A stretch of DNA of 64,000 nucleotides from Rhodospirillales bacterium URHD0017. GTDB lineage: Bacteria; Pseudomonadota; Alphaproteobacteria; Reyranellales; Reyranellaceae. The stretch covers positions 120,705 to 184,704 of the forward strand of contig FODP01000005.1 in NCBI GenBank assembly GCA_900110395.1. Direction: 5' to 3'. The number at the start of each line of letters is the position of its first letter. Position 1 is the first letter of the stretch. A program made the translations under genes and the position numbers. Positions 8,598 to 16,621 of this stretch are shown in pieces. A model generated the notes under the pieces. That model saw only the letters and a list, made by a program, of their open reading frames with translations. It had not been told where the DNA came from and ran no database searches.

Positions 8598-9902
8598 GTG
8601 AGCTTCTCGACCCTCTTTGCCCGTGGCGTCGCCCTGGTTGGCGGAGCCGCGCTGCAGATGCGCCGGCTGACCGAAGGCTCGCCTGAGCCGGCATGGGGCA
8701 GCGCGCCGGCCATTCCGACCGCGAAACCGCAAGGCAGCATCCCGACGCTGAAAATGCCGACGGCCAAGGGCTGGGAGGCGGGACGGACGCCGATCGCGGC
8801 GCCCGGGCTCCAGGTCAACGCCTTCGCGGACGGCCTCGATCATCCGCGCTGGATCGAGGTGCTGCCCAACGGCGACGTGTTGGTCGCCGAGGCCATGAGC
8901 CTCGACAGACCGCCGCGCTCGGTCTTCGACTACGCCATGATCACCACGATGCGGCGCGCCGACGCCATGGGGGTGAGCGCCAACCGCATCACGCTGTTGC
9001 GCGACAAGGACGGCGATGGCGTCGCCGAGACCCGCGAGCTGTTCCTCGAGAACCAGAACCAGCCGTTCGGCATGGCGCTCGTGGGTGACACGTTCTATGT
9101 CGGCAACACCGACGGCGTGATGGCCTTCCCCTATGCGGCAGGCGCCAGCCGCATCACGGCGCCAGGCCGCAAGCTCGTCACCTTCAAGCCGGCCGGCCAT
9201 TGGACGCGAAGCCTGCTGCTCAGCCCCGACAGGCGAAAGCTCTATGCCGGCGTCGGATCGCTCACCAACATCGCCGAGCAGGGCATGGAGGTGGAGGAAG
9301 GCCGCGCCGCCATCTACGAAATCGACCTCGCCAGCGGGAGCAGCCGCATCTTCGCCGGCGGCCTGCGCAACGCCGTGGGCCTCGCCTGGGAGCCGACGAC
9401 AGGGGTGCTGTGGACCGTGGTCAACGAGCGCGACGGGCTCGGTGACGAAACGCCTCCCGACTATCTCACGTCGGTGAAAGACGACGGCTTCTATGGCTGG
9501 CCCTATTGCTATTGGGGGCAGACCGTCGATGACCGCGTGCCTCAGGATGCCGCCATGGTCGCCAAGGCCATCACGCCGGACTACGCGCTCGGCGGTCACA
9601 CCGCTTCGCTGGGGCTCTGCTGGGTGCCCGCGGGCACCCTGCCCGGCTTTCCCGAGGGCATGGCGATCGGGCAGCACGGCTCGTGGAACCGCAGCAAGCT
9701 CAGCGGCTACAAGCTGGTGCACATCCCGTTCGCCAACGGCCGCCCCGCCGGACCGCCGCGCGACATCCTCTCCGGCTTCCTCTCGGCGGATGAAAAGGAA
9801 TCGTATGGCCGGCCGGTCGGGGTGACGCTCGGTCACGATCGCCGGTCGCTGCTGATGGCGGACGATGTCGGCAACGTCATCTGGCGCGTGACAGCGCAGT
9901 AG
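8598..9902 (+). CDS. Sorbosone-dehydrogenase-like beta-propeller (PQQ-type sugar dehydrogenase family)
   Basis: A 434-residue protein with the soluble glucose/sorbosone dehydrogenase propeller pattern: GLDHPRWIEVLPNGDVLVAE near residue 80, RITLLRDKDGDGVAETRELF, NQPFGMALVGDTFYVGNTDG, and GLRNAVGLAWEPTTGVLW. These proteins usually bind PQQ and calcium and act in the periplasm. The N-terminus is short and hydrophobic (SFSTLFARGVALVGGAALQM), possibly a signal or anchor. The GTG start at 8598 has an excellent ribosome binding site, AAGGAGG at 8584-8590. The porin upstream and the SDR downstream suggest sugar or sugar-acid oxidation. No PQQ biosynthesis genes are in the window. Confidence 0.8.
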   Translation: MSFSTLFARGVALVGGAALQMRRLTEGSPEPAWGSAPAIPTAKPQGSIPTLKMPTAKGWEAGRTPIAAPGLQVNAFADGLDHPRWIEVLPNGDVLVAEAMSLDRPPRSVFDYAMITTMRRADAMGVSANRITLLRDKDGDGVAETRELFLENQNQPFGMALVGDTFYVGNTDGVMAFPYAAGASRITAPGRKLVTFKPAGHWTRSLLLSPDRRKLYAGVGSLTNIAEQGMEVEEGRAAIYEIDLASGSSRIFAGGLRNAVGLAWEPTTGVLWTVVNERDGLGDETPPDYLTSVKDDGFYGWPYCYWGQTVDDRVPQDAAMVAKAITPDYALGGHTASLGLCWVPAGTLPGFPEGMAIGQHGSWNRSKLSGYKLVHIPFANGRPAGPPRDILSGFLSADEKESYGRPVGVTLGHDRRSLLMADDVGNVIWRVTAQ

Positions 9903-9914
9903 GCGGGCGGAGAC

Positions 9915-10742
9915 ATGCCGATGATCAATCCCGAAACCGATCGCGTGCTCATCACCGGAGCGGCAGGCGCCATCGGCACGGCGTTGCGCGCGGGCCTGCG
10001 CAACCATTGGCGCCATCTGCGCCTGACCGACGTCAGGCCCGTGCAGGACCTTGCCAACAACGAGGAGCTGGTCGTCAGCGACATCGCCGACCGGCCGGCC
10101 GTCGAGAACATGATGCGCGGCGTGAAGGCGGTCGTCCATCTCACCGGCCTTGGCGGCAGCTACACGCTGGACGACCTCTTCCGCGTCAATGCGCGCGGCC
10201 TGTTCGACGTGTTCGAGGCAGCCCGGCTGGCCGGTGTCGAACGCATCGTCTTCGCCAGCAGCAATCACGCGTTCGGCTTCTATCCGATCCGCGAGAAGGT
10301 CTCGCCGGCCCTGCCGCCACGGCCCGACACGACCTACGGCGTGTTCAAGGTGTGGGGTGAGACGATGCTGCAGCACTACTACGACCGTTACGGCATCCGT
10401 TCGGTGTCGCTGCGCATCGGCACGTTCCGCGCCGAGCCGATCGACCAGCGTTCGCTTGCGACCTGGCTCAGTCCTGCCGACGCCGCGCACCTGGTCGATG
10501 TCTCGCTGCGCCATCCCGATCCCGGCTGCCTGGTGGTCAACGGCTATTCCAACAACACCCGGCTGAAGACGTCCGATCCCAACTGGGCCACGCTCGGCTA
10601 CAAGCCGAAGGACAACGCCGAAGACCATCGCGAGGCGCTGCGCGCCAAGGGCGTCGACGTCGATGCCGCCGACCGCGGCGAATGGGAATGGCCGGAACAC
10701 GGCGGCTCGTTCCCGCGCACGCCGGATCGGGCGGTTCGCTAG
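9915..10742 (+). CDS. NAD-dependent epimerase/dehydratase, uronate-dehydrogenase-like
   Basis: A 275-residue extended SDR with the NAD-binding motif TGAAGAIG at residues 14-21, then LRLTDVRP and LVVSDIADRPAVENMMRG. The active-site region is VFASSNHAFGFYP, with a YGVFKVWGE Tyr-x-x-x-Lys. The N(H)AFGFYP and NGYSNNTR-type segments match uronate dehydrogenases, which oxidise galacturonate or glucuronate to the aldarolactone. The gene begins 12 nt after the sorbosone-dehydrogenase-like gene, so the two are probably cotranscribed. Other sugar SDR activities are possible. Confidence 0.8.
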   Translation: MPMINPETDRVLITGAAGAIGTALRAGLRNHWRHLRLTDVRPVQDLANNEELVVSDIADRPAVENMMRGVKAVVHLTGLGGSYTLDDLFRVNARGLFDVFEAARLAGVERIVFASSNHAFGFYPIREKVSPALPPRPDTTYGVFKVWGETMLQHYYDRYGIRSVSLRIGTFRAEPIDQRSLATWLSPADAAHLVDVSLRHPDPGCLVVNGYSNNTRLKTSDPNWATLGYKPKDNAEDHREALRAKGVDVDAADRGEWEWPEHGGSFPRTPDRAVR

Positions 10743-10748
10743 CTCTCG

Positions 10749-10775
10749 CTGTCATCCCGAGCGTAGCGACAGGGG
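10749..10775. repeat. Half-copy of the GTCATCCCGAGCG repeat
   Basis: A single arm, CTGTCATCCCGAGCGTAGCGAC, sits just after the uronate-dehydrogenase-like gene and before the convergent fusion gene. It closely matches the arms of the perfect inverted repeat at 51319-51387. No pairing partner is seen nearby, so it is a solitary half-element. Confidence 0.6.
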
Positions 10776-10780
10776 CGCCT

Positions 10781-13633
10781 TCAGCCAAACCGACTGATCG
10801 AATACGCCTCAACCGGCAGGCTGGTCGACCGCCCGGCCAGCATCTCCGCCGTCAGCCGCGATAGCACCGGCGCCAGGGTGTAGCCGTTGGAGCTGACGCA
10901 GTTATAGAAGCCCGGCAGGCCCGGCACCTCGCCCAGGATCGGCGCGCGGTCGATGTTGACGTTCATGCCGGCCCAGATGCGGATGGCGTGGAGGTCGGCC
11001 AGTGCCGGCACGGCGCGGCTCGCGATCCAGAGATTGCCCTCGACGCTCGGCCGCAGCGCCCGCGACAGGCGGTTCTGCTCGTCCAGCCCCGCCGTCCAGC
11101 CGCCACCGATCATGAAGGCGCCCGAGCCCATCTGCTTCAGGGTGAGGTGGCGATGGGCGTAGGCGACGAGGCGCGACAGCGTCGGCGCCGTGGGCTCGGT
11201 GACGACCATCTGCAAGGGCGCGCCGCGCACGGGAATCTCGACTCCGGCCAGGCGCGCGACCTCGGCGGCCCACGGCCCTGCCGTGTTGACGACCCGCCGG
11301 GCGCGGATCTCGCCGCGGCTGGTCAAGACCTTCCAGTGCGTGCCGTCGCGTTCGATGGCCAAGACGTTGCTGCCGCGCCGGAAGCGCGCGCCCAGCGCCT
11401 TGGCCTTGGCGACCACGGCGTAGGTGCCCTTCAGCGGATTGATCTTGCCCTCGCCCGGGCACCATTCGGCGGCGATGGCAACGTCGCCGATGCATGGCTC
11501 CAGGGCGCGCAGCTCGTTGGCGCCGATGAGCTCGGCCTCGATACCGCGGCTCTTCTCGAGCGCGATCTTGCCCTTGAGGAAATCGATGTCGCGCTCGGTC
11601 TCGGCCAGCATCAGGCCGCCGCACACTTTCATCTCGAGGTCCTGGCCGGTGTCGCGCTGGATTTCCTGCCACAGCGCCACCGAGGCGGGGCCGAGCGGCA
11701 ACGTATCGGCGGCGCGATTGTTGGGCGGTGCGCCCAGCGCGAAGTCGAACGCCAGGAGCTGGACATGCAGCGATCCGGCATTGGCGCCCGAGGCCTGCAG
11801 GTTCACGTCGTCGCGCTCGACCACCAGGGCCTCGACGCCCTCGCGCGCCAGCCAGTAGGCGAGACACGAGCCCGCGACGCCGCCGCCGATCACCAGTGTG
11901 TCGACGGTCTCGGCCGGCAACGGCCCGCCCTCGCGCGGCCGCGCCATGTCGGGCGGCACGAAATCCGTGTGGCCGGTCCACTCCGGCTGCTCCACCGTGA
12001 GCGCGCGGATCGGCACCGGCTTGGCCGGCGGTCGCGGCGCGAACAGGCCGAACTCGCCCACCTCCGCGGTGGTCATGCGCGCCACCACCGAGGCGCAGTA
12101 GCGGCCCTGGCAGCGGCCCATGCCGACGCGACAGGCGCGCTTCAGCGATGCGGGCGAATCGTGGCCGGCGGCGATCAGCCGGCGCAGGTCGCCCGCCGTC
12201 ACCTCCTCGCAGCGGCAAACGACGGCGCTGTCGTCGATCGCGTCGGGATCGATCGGTGGCGCCTCGAACATCTGCCAAAGGGCGCTCTGGAAGCGCGCCG
12301 CGCGGCGCTGTGTGCGCCGCGCCTCCTTTGGTTCGGCGACCTTCAGGCCGAGATCGCCGGCGATGGCGGCAGCGGCCAACGCGCCCTGCGCCATCGCCGC
12401 GTGGGCGCCGCCGAAGCGCGCACCGTCGCCGATGGCGAAGACTTCGGCGAGGCTGGTGCGGCCATTGGCGTCGGTCAGCGTCTCCATCGAGCCGTTGCCG
12501 CGCGGCACGAAGCGATGGGCGCACCCCAACGAGCGCGCCAATTCCGACGACGAGGCGAAGCCATAGTTCATTGCCACGATATCGGCCTCGAAGTGCAGCT
12601 CGCCGGCCTCGATGCCGCGCACGCGATCGTCGCCCACGAGTCGTGTGGCCCGCCGCCCCCAGTGCAGCTTGCCGCCGAGACGCGCGGCGAGCGACAGGCC
12701 GTCGATCATCAGGAAGGGATCGGCCAGTGCGGCGCGCGCCAGCGCCTGCCAGCGCGCCAGTCCGGGACGCGGCGCCGCCTCGAGCACGGCCACGACGTTA
12801 GCGCCGCCGTCCAGAAGCTCGGTGGCGGTCTGCAGGCAGAGCGGGCCGTTGCCCGCGATGACGATGCGCGCGCCCGGCGCCACGCGGTAGGAACGCGCCA
12901 GAGTCTGCAGGCCGCCGACGGTCATCGCGCCGGGCAAGGTCCAACCGGCGACCGTCGGCGACTGCTCGTAGGCGCCGGTCGCGAGCACCAGCCGCCGGGG
13001 CCGGTAGAGCGTCGACTGCCCGGCGACGACGGCGGCGACCTCATGGGGCGAGAAGGCCGACCACACCGTCGCCTCGTTGACGATCCGCGCACCGGCGCGC
13101 AGCGCCGACTGCGCCAGCACCGCGCCGTCGCGGAACTGGCTGTCGAGGGTGGACATCTCGGCTTGGTGAGAAGGCGCCAGCGGCTTGAAGAACTGGCCGC
13201 CGGGATGCAGACGCTCGTCGAGCACGACCACATCGGCGCCGGCCAGCGTCAGGCTGCGCGCCGCCGACAGGCCGGCCGGCCCCGCCCCCACCACCAGCAC
13301 GTCGCAGGCGATCTCCTCGGCCGGGCGCACCGGCTCGACCGCCGAAGCCGTGGCGGTCGGCGAGGAGCGCACGTCCATGCCGGCCAGGACCTTGGTCAGG
13401 CAGGCGCGCTGGCTCGGCCGGCCATCGACCGTCACCAGGCAGTCGAAGCACACGCCCATGCCGCAGAACGGCCCGCGCGGCGCACCCGAGCGGGCCTGGC
13501 GTACGGCGACGATGTCGGCGGCGGCAAGCGCCGCGGCGATGGTCTCGCCCTGCAGCGCCTCGATCTCGCGGCCGTCGAAGCTCATCCGCACCGGTGAGCC
13601 GGTCGGCCGCATGTCGGGGTGCTTCAGGCGCAT
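10781..13633 (-). CDS. Three-part FAD/[2Fe-2S] dehydrogenase fusion (HcnA-HcnB-HcnC-like; candidate D-hydroxyproline or opine dehydrogenase)
   Basis: A 950-residue chain joins what are usually three subunits. Residues ~14-95 are a small [2Fe-2S] domain with Cys57-x4-Cys62-x2-Cys65 and Cys78. Residues ~108-430 are an FAD/NAD(P) oxidoreductase (VVGAGPAGLSAARS with GAGPAG at 116-121; a second dinucleotide site IVIAGNGPL near 257), ending in a BFD-like [2Fe-2S] domain (CRCEE at 473-477, GMGRCQGRYC at 504-513). Residues ~577-950 are a DAO-type FAD amine oxidase (VIGGGVAGSCLAYWLARE). This order matches the gamma, alpha and beta subunits of heterotrimeric opine, HCN-synthase and D-hydroxyproline dehydrogenases. 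Start at 13633 because the 68 extra residues of the longer frame come from a repeat. A DapA-family lyase gene is divergent, 181 nt away. Substrate is inferred, not shown. Confidence 0.85.
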   Translation of the reverse strand: MRLKHPDMRPTGSPVRMSFDGREIEALQGETIAAALAAADIVAVRQARSGAPRGPFCGMGVCFDCLVTVDGRPSQRACLTKVLAGMDVRSSPTATASAVEPVRPAEEIACDVLVVGAGPAGLSAARSLTLAGADVVVLDERLHPGGQFFKPLAPSHQAEMSTLDSQFRDGAVLAQSALRAGARIVNEATVWSAFSPHEVAAVVAGQSTLYRPRRLVLATGAYEQSPTVAGWTLPGAMTVGGLQTLARSYRVAPGARIVIAGNGPLCLQTATELLDGGANVVAVLEAAPRPGLARWQALARAALADPFLMIDGLSLAARLGGKLHWGRRATRLVGDDRVRGIEAGELHFEADIVAMNYGFASSSELARSLGCAHRFVPRGNGSMETLTDANGRTSLAEVFAIGDGARFGGAHAAMAQGALAAAAIAGDLGLKVAEPKEARRTQRRAARFQSALWQMFEAPPIDPDAIDDSAVVCRCEEVTAGDLRRLIAAGHDSPASLKRACRVGMGRCQGRYCASVVARMTTAEVGEFGLFAPRPPAKPVPIRALTVEQPEWTGHTDFVPPDMARPREGGPLPAETVDTLVIGGGVAGSCLAYWLAREGVEALVVERDDVNLQASGANAGSLHVQLLAFDFALGAPPNNRAADTLPLGPASVALWQEIQRDTGQDLEMKVCGGLMLAETERDIDFLKGKIALEKSRGIEAELIGANELRALEPCIGDVAIAAEWCPGEGKINPLKGTYAVVAKAKALGARFRRGSNVLAIERDGTHWKVLTSRGEIRARRVVNTAGPWAAEVARLAGVEIPVRGAPLQMVVTEPTAPTLSRLVAYAHRHLTLKQMGSGAFMIGGGWTAGLDEQNRLSRALRPSVEGNLWIASRAVPALADLHAIRIWAGMNVNIDRAPILGEVPGLPGFYNCVSSNGYTLAPVLSRLTAEMLAGRSTSLPVEAYSISRFG

Positions 13634-13675
13634 GGCAAAAGGTCTACAATGAGTGTGGCTGTGGGAACACAATAA

Positions 13676-13781
13676 CCTCACCCTGAGGAGCGCCCGAAGG
13701 GCGCGTCTCGAAGGGTGGTCGCGAGCACCTTCCCTGTTGCCCATCCTTCGAGACGGCGCTGCGCGCCTCCTCAGGATGAGG
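13676..13781. repeat. Large imperfect inverted repeat in a divergent promoter region
   Basis: Arms at 13676-13714 and 13745-13781 are near-complementary: CCTCACCCTGAGGAG and GCGTCTCGAAGG on the left pair with CCTTCGAGACG and CTCCTCAGGATGAGG on the right. The unpaired centre is about 30 nt. It fills most of the 181-nt gap between the divergent fusion gene and the DapA-family gene. It resembles dispersed palindromic elements of alphaproteobacteria; a regulatory effect is unproven. Confidence 0.75.
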
Positions 13782-13814
13782 TCGTGCTGGGGTGCGCGCC
13801 GATAGGAGCTCGAG

Positions 13815-14720
13815 ATGAAGAAGAAGTTTCGCGGCACCTACACCGTGCTGATCACGCCCTTCACCGCCGACGGCAAGAAGGTCGACGAGGCCGCCCTCCG
13901 GCGCCTGGTCGATTTCCAGATCGAGGAAGGCATCCATGGCTTGATCCCGCTCGGCAGTACCGGCGAGTTCCTGAGCGTGACGCCGGACGAGCGGCGCCAG
14001 ATCGTCGAGACAGTCGTCAAGCAGGTGGCCGGCCGCGTGCCGGTGCTAATCGGCACCGGCGCGGAATGGACCGACGAGGTGGTGCGCACCAGCCGCGAGG
14101 CCGAATCGATGGGCGCCGACGGCGTCATGATCATCCCGCCGTTCTACAGCGTGCCGACCGACGACGAGCTCTACGCCCATTACAAGAAAGTGTCGGACGC
14201 GATCGGCATCCCGATCATGGTCTACAACAATCCCGCGACAGCGAACGTCGACATGATGCCCGAGCTGATCGCGCGGCTGGCCGAGATCCCCAATTGCCAG
14301 TACGTCAAGGAATCGACGCTCGATCCGACGCGGGTGCGCGACATCATCCGGCTGGCCGGCGACAAGATGACGGTGTTCGCGGGCGTGCTGGGCTACGAAT
14401 CGTTCTGGCTGGGCGCCGAAGGCTGGGTCGCCGTCTGCTCCAACGTGATTCCGCGCTGGTCGGCCGAGCTGTTCGAGCTGGTGGCCGACAAGCGCGACAT
14501 GGATGCCGCACTGGCGCTCTACAAGAAGATGACGCCGTTGCTGTGGTGGGTCGGCGGCCCGCGCTACGTCTCGGGCACGAAGGCCTGCTTCGAAATGATG
14601 GGCATGCCGATGGGCCCGCCGCGCGCCCCGCGCCTGCCCCTGCCCGAGGCGCAGCGTCCGGTGCTACGGGACGTGCTGCGTCGGATGGATCCGATTTACG
14701 GGCTGCGTAAGCTCTTCTGA
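13815..14720 (+). CDS. Dihydrodipicolinate synthase/N-acetylneuraminate lyase family protein
   Basis: A 301-residue class I aldolase-fold enzyme. Family features are GLIPLGSTGEFLSVTPDERR (residues ~40-60), the catalytic Tyr in MVYNNPAT, and the Schiff-base Lys in QYVKESTLDPTRVRD. Members include DapA, sugar-acid aldolases and delta1-pyrroline-4-hydroxy-2-carboxylate deaminase of the hydroxyproline pathway. The divergent neighbour, a D-hydroxyproline/opine-dehydrogenase-like fusion, and the amino-acid importer genes downstream favour the deaminase reading over a biosynthetic DapA; this is inference. The ATG at 13815 is preceded by AGGAG. Confidence 0.85.
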   Translation: MKKKFRGTYTVLITPFTADGKKVDEAALRRLVDFQIEEGIHGLIPLGSTGEFLSVTPDERRQIVETVVKQVAGRVPVLIGTGAEWTDEVVRTSREAESMGADGVMIIPPFYSVPTDDELYAHYKKVSDAIGIPIMVYNNPATANVDMMPELIARLAEIPNCQYVKESTLDPTRVRDIIRLAGDKMTVFAGVLGYESFWLGAEGWVAVCSNVIPRWSAELFELVADKRDMDAALALYKKMTPLLWWVGGPRYVSGTKACFEMMGMPMGPPRAPRLPLPEAQRPVLRDVLRRMDPIYGLRKLF

Positions 14721-14775
14721 CGCGAAATCGCGCCGAGCCCGATGATGCCTACGTCGTGACGAAGCGCCGCGGAGC

Positions 14776-15483
14776 TCAGTGATCGTCCCTCGCCAGCTGC
14801 TTGTCGGCGGCAGCGCCGTAGGCCCGGCCGTAATAGGCCTCGATGCGGCGCTGAACGAAATCCCAGCAGGTGGTCATCACCAGGTAGATGATGGCCACGA
14901 CCATGAACACTTCCAGCACCTGGAATTTCTGCTGCATCAGGATCTGGCCGCGCCGCAGCACCTCCTCCATGGAGATCACCGAGGCGATCGACGTGGTCTT
15001 CAAGAGGCCGTTCACCGAGTTGCCGAGCGGCGGGATGATGACGCGCAGCGCCTGCGGCAGCACGACCAGCCGGAAGATCTGGAACGGTCTCAGACCGATC
15101 GCCCGTGCCGCCTCGGTCTGGCCCTTGGCGACCGACAGGATGCCGCCGCGAAGGATTTCGGAGAGATAGGCCGCTTCGTTGAGCGCCAGCCCGAGCACCG
15201 CCGATTCGAGCACGCTGAAGCGCACCAGGCCGAGCTGCGGCAGGCCGGTATAGATGATGATGAGCTGCACGAGCAGCGGTGTGCCGCGGAAAATCCAGAC
15301 ATAGGCCTGGGCGCAGCGCGACACCGTCTTGTGCTTGCTGAGCCGCATCACCGCCAGCACGAGGCCGAGCAGGCCGCCCAGGATCAACGTGCTGACGGTG
15401 AGCCCGATGGTCCACAACGCGCCTTCGAGCAGGTAGAGATTGGTGAAGTAGCTCCAGAAGCCTTCCCAATTCCAGACGGTCAT
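14776..15483 (-). CDS. Polar amino acid ABC transporter permease (HisMQ family)
   Basis: A 235-residue inner-membrane permease with several hydrophobic helices. The coupling loop is EAAYLSEILRGGILSVAKGQ, then EAARAIGLRPFQIFRLVVLP, which is the EAA motif of the HisM/GlnP family, and AYVWIFRGTPLLVQLIIIY lies upstream. It lies 114 nt downstream of the binding-protein gene, from which it is separated by a long hairpin. No ATPase subunit gene is present in the window, so a partner must be encoded elsewhere. Confidence 0.9.
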   Translation of the reverse strand: MTVWNWEGFWSYFTNLYLLEGALWTIGLTVSTLILGGLLGLVLAVMRLSKHKTVSRCAQAYVWIFRGTPLLVQLIIIYTGLPQLGLVRFSVLESAVLGLALNEAAYLSEILRGGILSVAKGQTEAARAIGLRPFQIFRLVVLPQALRVIIPPLGNSVNGLLKTTSIASVISMEEVLRRGQILMQQKFQVLEVFMVVAIIYLVMTTCWDFVQRRIEAYYGRAYGAAADKQLARDDH

Positions 15484-15506
15484 CTGCTGGATCTCAGTTC
15501 TTTGCT

Positions 15507-15592
15507 GTCATCCTGAGCGCAGGATCTCATGCCGCTTCCAACCGACGTGCTCGTGGAAATGCCATGAGGTCATTCGCTGCGCTCAGGACGAC
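15507..15592. repeat. Long imperfect inverted repeat between binding-protein and permease genes
   Basis: GTCATCCTGAGCGCAG (15507-15522) pairs with CTGCGCTCAGGACGAC (15577-15592) with one mismatch. Inner segments TTCCA/TGGAA and CATGA/TCATG-like also pair. The outer arms are related to the GTCATCCCGAGCGCAGCGA element at 51319. Lying inside a transport operon, it could stabilise the upstream mRNA or attenuate the permease; this is inference. Confidence 0.75.
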
Positions 15593-15597
15593 AAGAA

Positions 15598-16446
15598 TCA
15601 GGCCGGCCCCGGGCCTTTGATCGAGAAGGTCGCCTCGTCGATTTTGAGCACGCCGTACTGGTCCAGCAGCTTGTCGAAGGTGCCGTCTTTCTTGAGGTCG
15701 TTCAGCGCGCCGACGATCGCATCGGCCGCCGTCTTGTTGGCAAGCGCGAAGCAGGCGATCTGCGGGAACACGCCGCTGATGGCGCGCGTGAAGTCGCCGC
15801 GGTTCTGCATGAACATCGCCGTGGCGTCGATGCTGGTGGCGGCGTCGGCTTGCCCCGCGCGCAACGCCTGGAAAGCCTCGGCGAAGTTGTTGAAGGTCAT
15901 GACGTTGATCGGCTTCAGGCCCTTGTCGGTCGCCATCTTGGCCACTTCGCGGGTGCGCCGTTCCTCGATGCCACCGAGCTCGACGGCGATGCGCTTGCCG
16001 GCGAGGTCGTCGACGGTCTTCAGCCCCTGCGGATTGCCCTTGGCGGCGAGGAACGAGATGGCCGCCTGCTCGTAGGGGATCATGTACATCAGCTTGGACC
16101 GCTCCTCGGTCCAGAAGATGCCGGTGTTGATCATGTCCCAGCGCTTGGCGGCGAGGCCCGGGATCATGGTGGCGAACTCGGTGCGGATGTACTCGGGTGC
16201 CAAGCCCAGCTTCTTGCAGCATTCGTTGGCGAGCTCGACGCGCATGCCCTTGAGCTCGCCCTTGTCGTCGACGTACTGCAGCGGCGGCAGGGTCGGGTTG
16301 ATCGACATGACCAGCGTGCCCGCCTTGACGATGTTGGGCGGCGCGAGCTTCGGCTGTGCGTCGGCGATGCCCGGCGCCGCCGTCAAAGCCGTGGCTGCAG
16401 CACCCGCTTTCAGCAGGCTGCGGCGGCGAATCATTGTCTCTGTCAT
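15598..16446 (-). CDS. Amino acid ABC transporter substrate-binding protein, Tat-type signal
   Basis: A 282-residue periplasmic solute-binding protein of family 3. It begins with a twin-arginine-like signal (IRRRSLLKAGAAATALTAAP, cleavage near ADA-Q). The mature part has the expected KAGTLVMSINPTLPPLQYVD start, LKGMRVELANECCKKLG, and an RIAVELGGIEERR hinge region. GGGGGA precedes the ATG at 16446. Its permease follows. Context with the fusion dehydrogenase and DapA-family lyase points to a cyclic or modified amino acid as ligand, but the ligand cannot be read from sequence. Confidence 0.9.
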   Translation of the reverse strand: MTETMIRRRSLLKAGAAATALTAAPGIADAQPKLAPPNIVKAGTLVMSINPTLPPLQYVDDKGELKGMRVELANECCKKLGLAPEYIRTEFATMIPGLAAKRWDMINTGIFWTEERSKLMYMIPYEQAAISFLAAKGNPQGLKTVDDLAGKRIAVELGGIEERRTREVAKMATDKGLKPINVMTFNNFAEAFQALRAGQADAATSIDATAMFMQNRGDFTRAISGVFPQIACFALANKTAADAIVGALNDLKKDGTFDKLLDQYGVLKIDEATFSIKGPGPA

Positions 16447-16575
16447 GTCAGTCCCCCAATCGGTCCCCCGGCAGAATGCAAGTTTGACGCCGAAGCCCGG
16501 GCTTGTCCCGGACCGATTGAGGTCACGTCACACCAACCGCCGATTACAGTGGCCGCGACTTTCGCCACTCAGGCA

Positions 16576-16599
16576 CCTCTCCCCCTAGCGGGGGAGAGG
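16576..16599. repeat. CCTCTCCCCC palindrome
   Basis: A perfect 10-bp palindrome (CCTCTCCCCC, tagc, GGGGGAGAGG) lies between the ends of the amino-acid binding-protein region and the amidohydrolase gene. It belongs to the same dispersed family as the copies near 7.6 kb and 39.3 kb. Confidence 0.85.
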
Positions 16600-16621
16600 A
16601 ACTCGAGTCGTGTTCACTCCG

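Noticed and set aside
7632..10700. 1022-residue open frame on the minus strand
   Set aside because: Antisense of three well-supported plus-strand genes (LLM oxidoreductase, sorbosone-dehydrogenase-like, uronate-dehydrogenase-like); composition is typical of high-GC shadow frames.
10988..13597. 869-residue open frame on the plus strand
   Set aside because: Complementary to the oxidoreductase fusion; it has no recognisable domain, whereas the minus strand has four.
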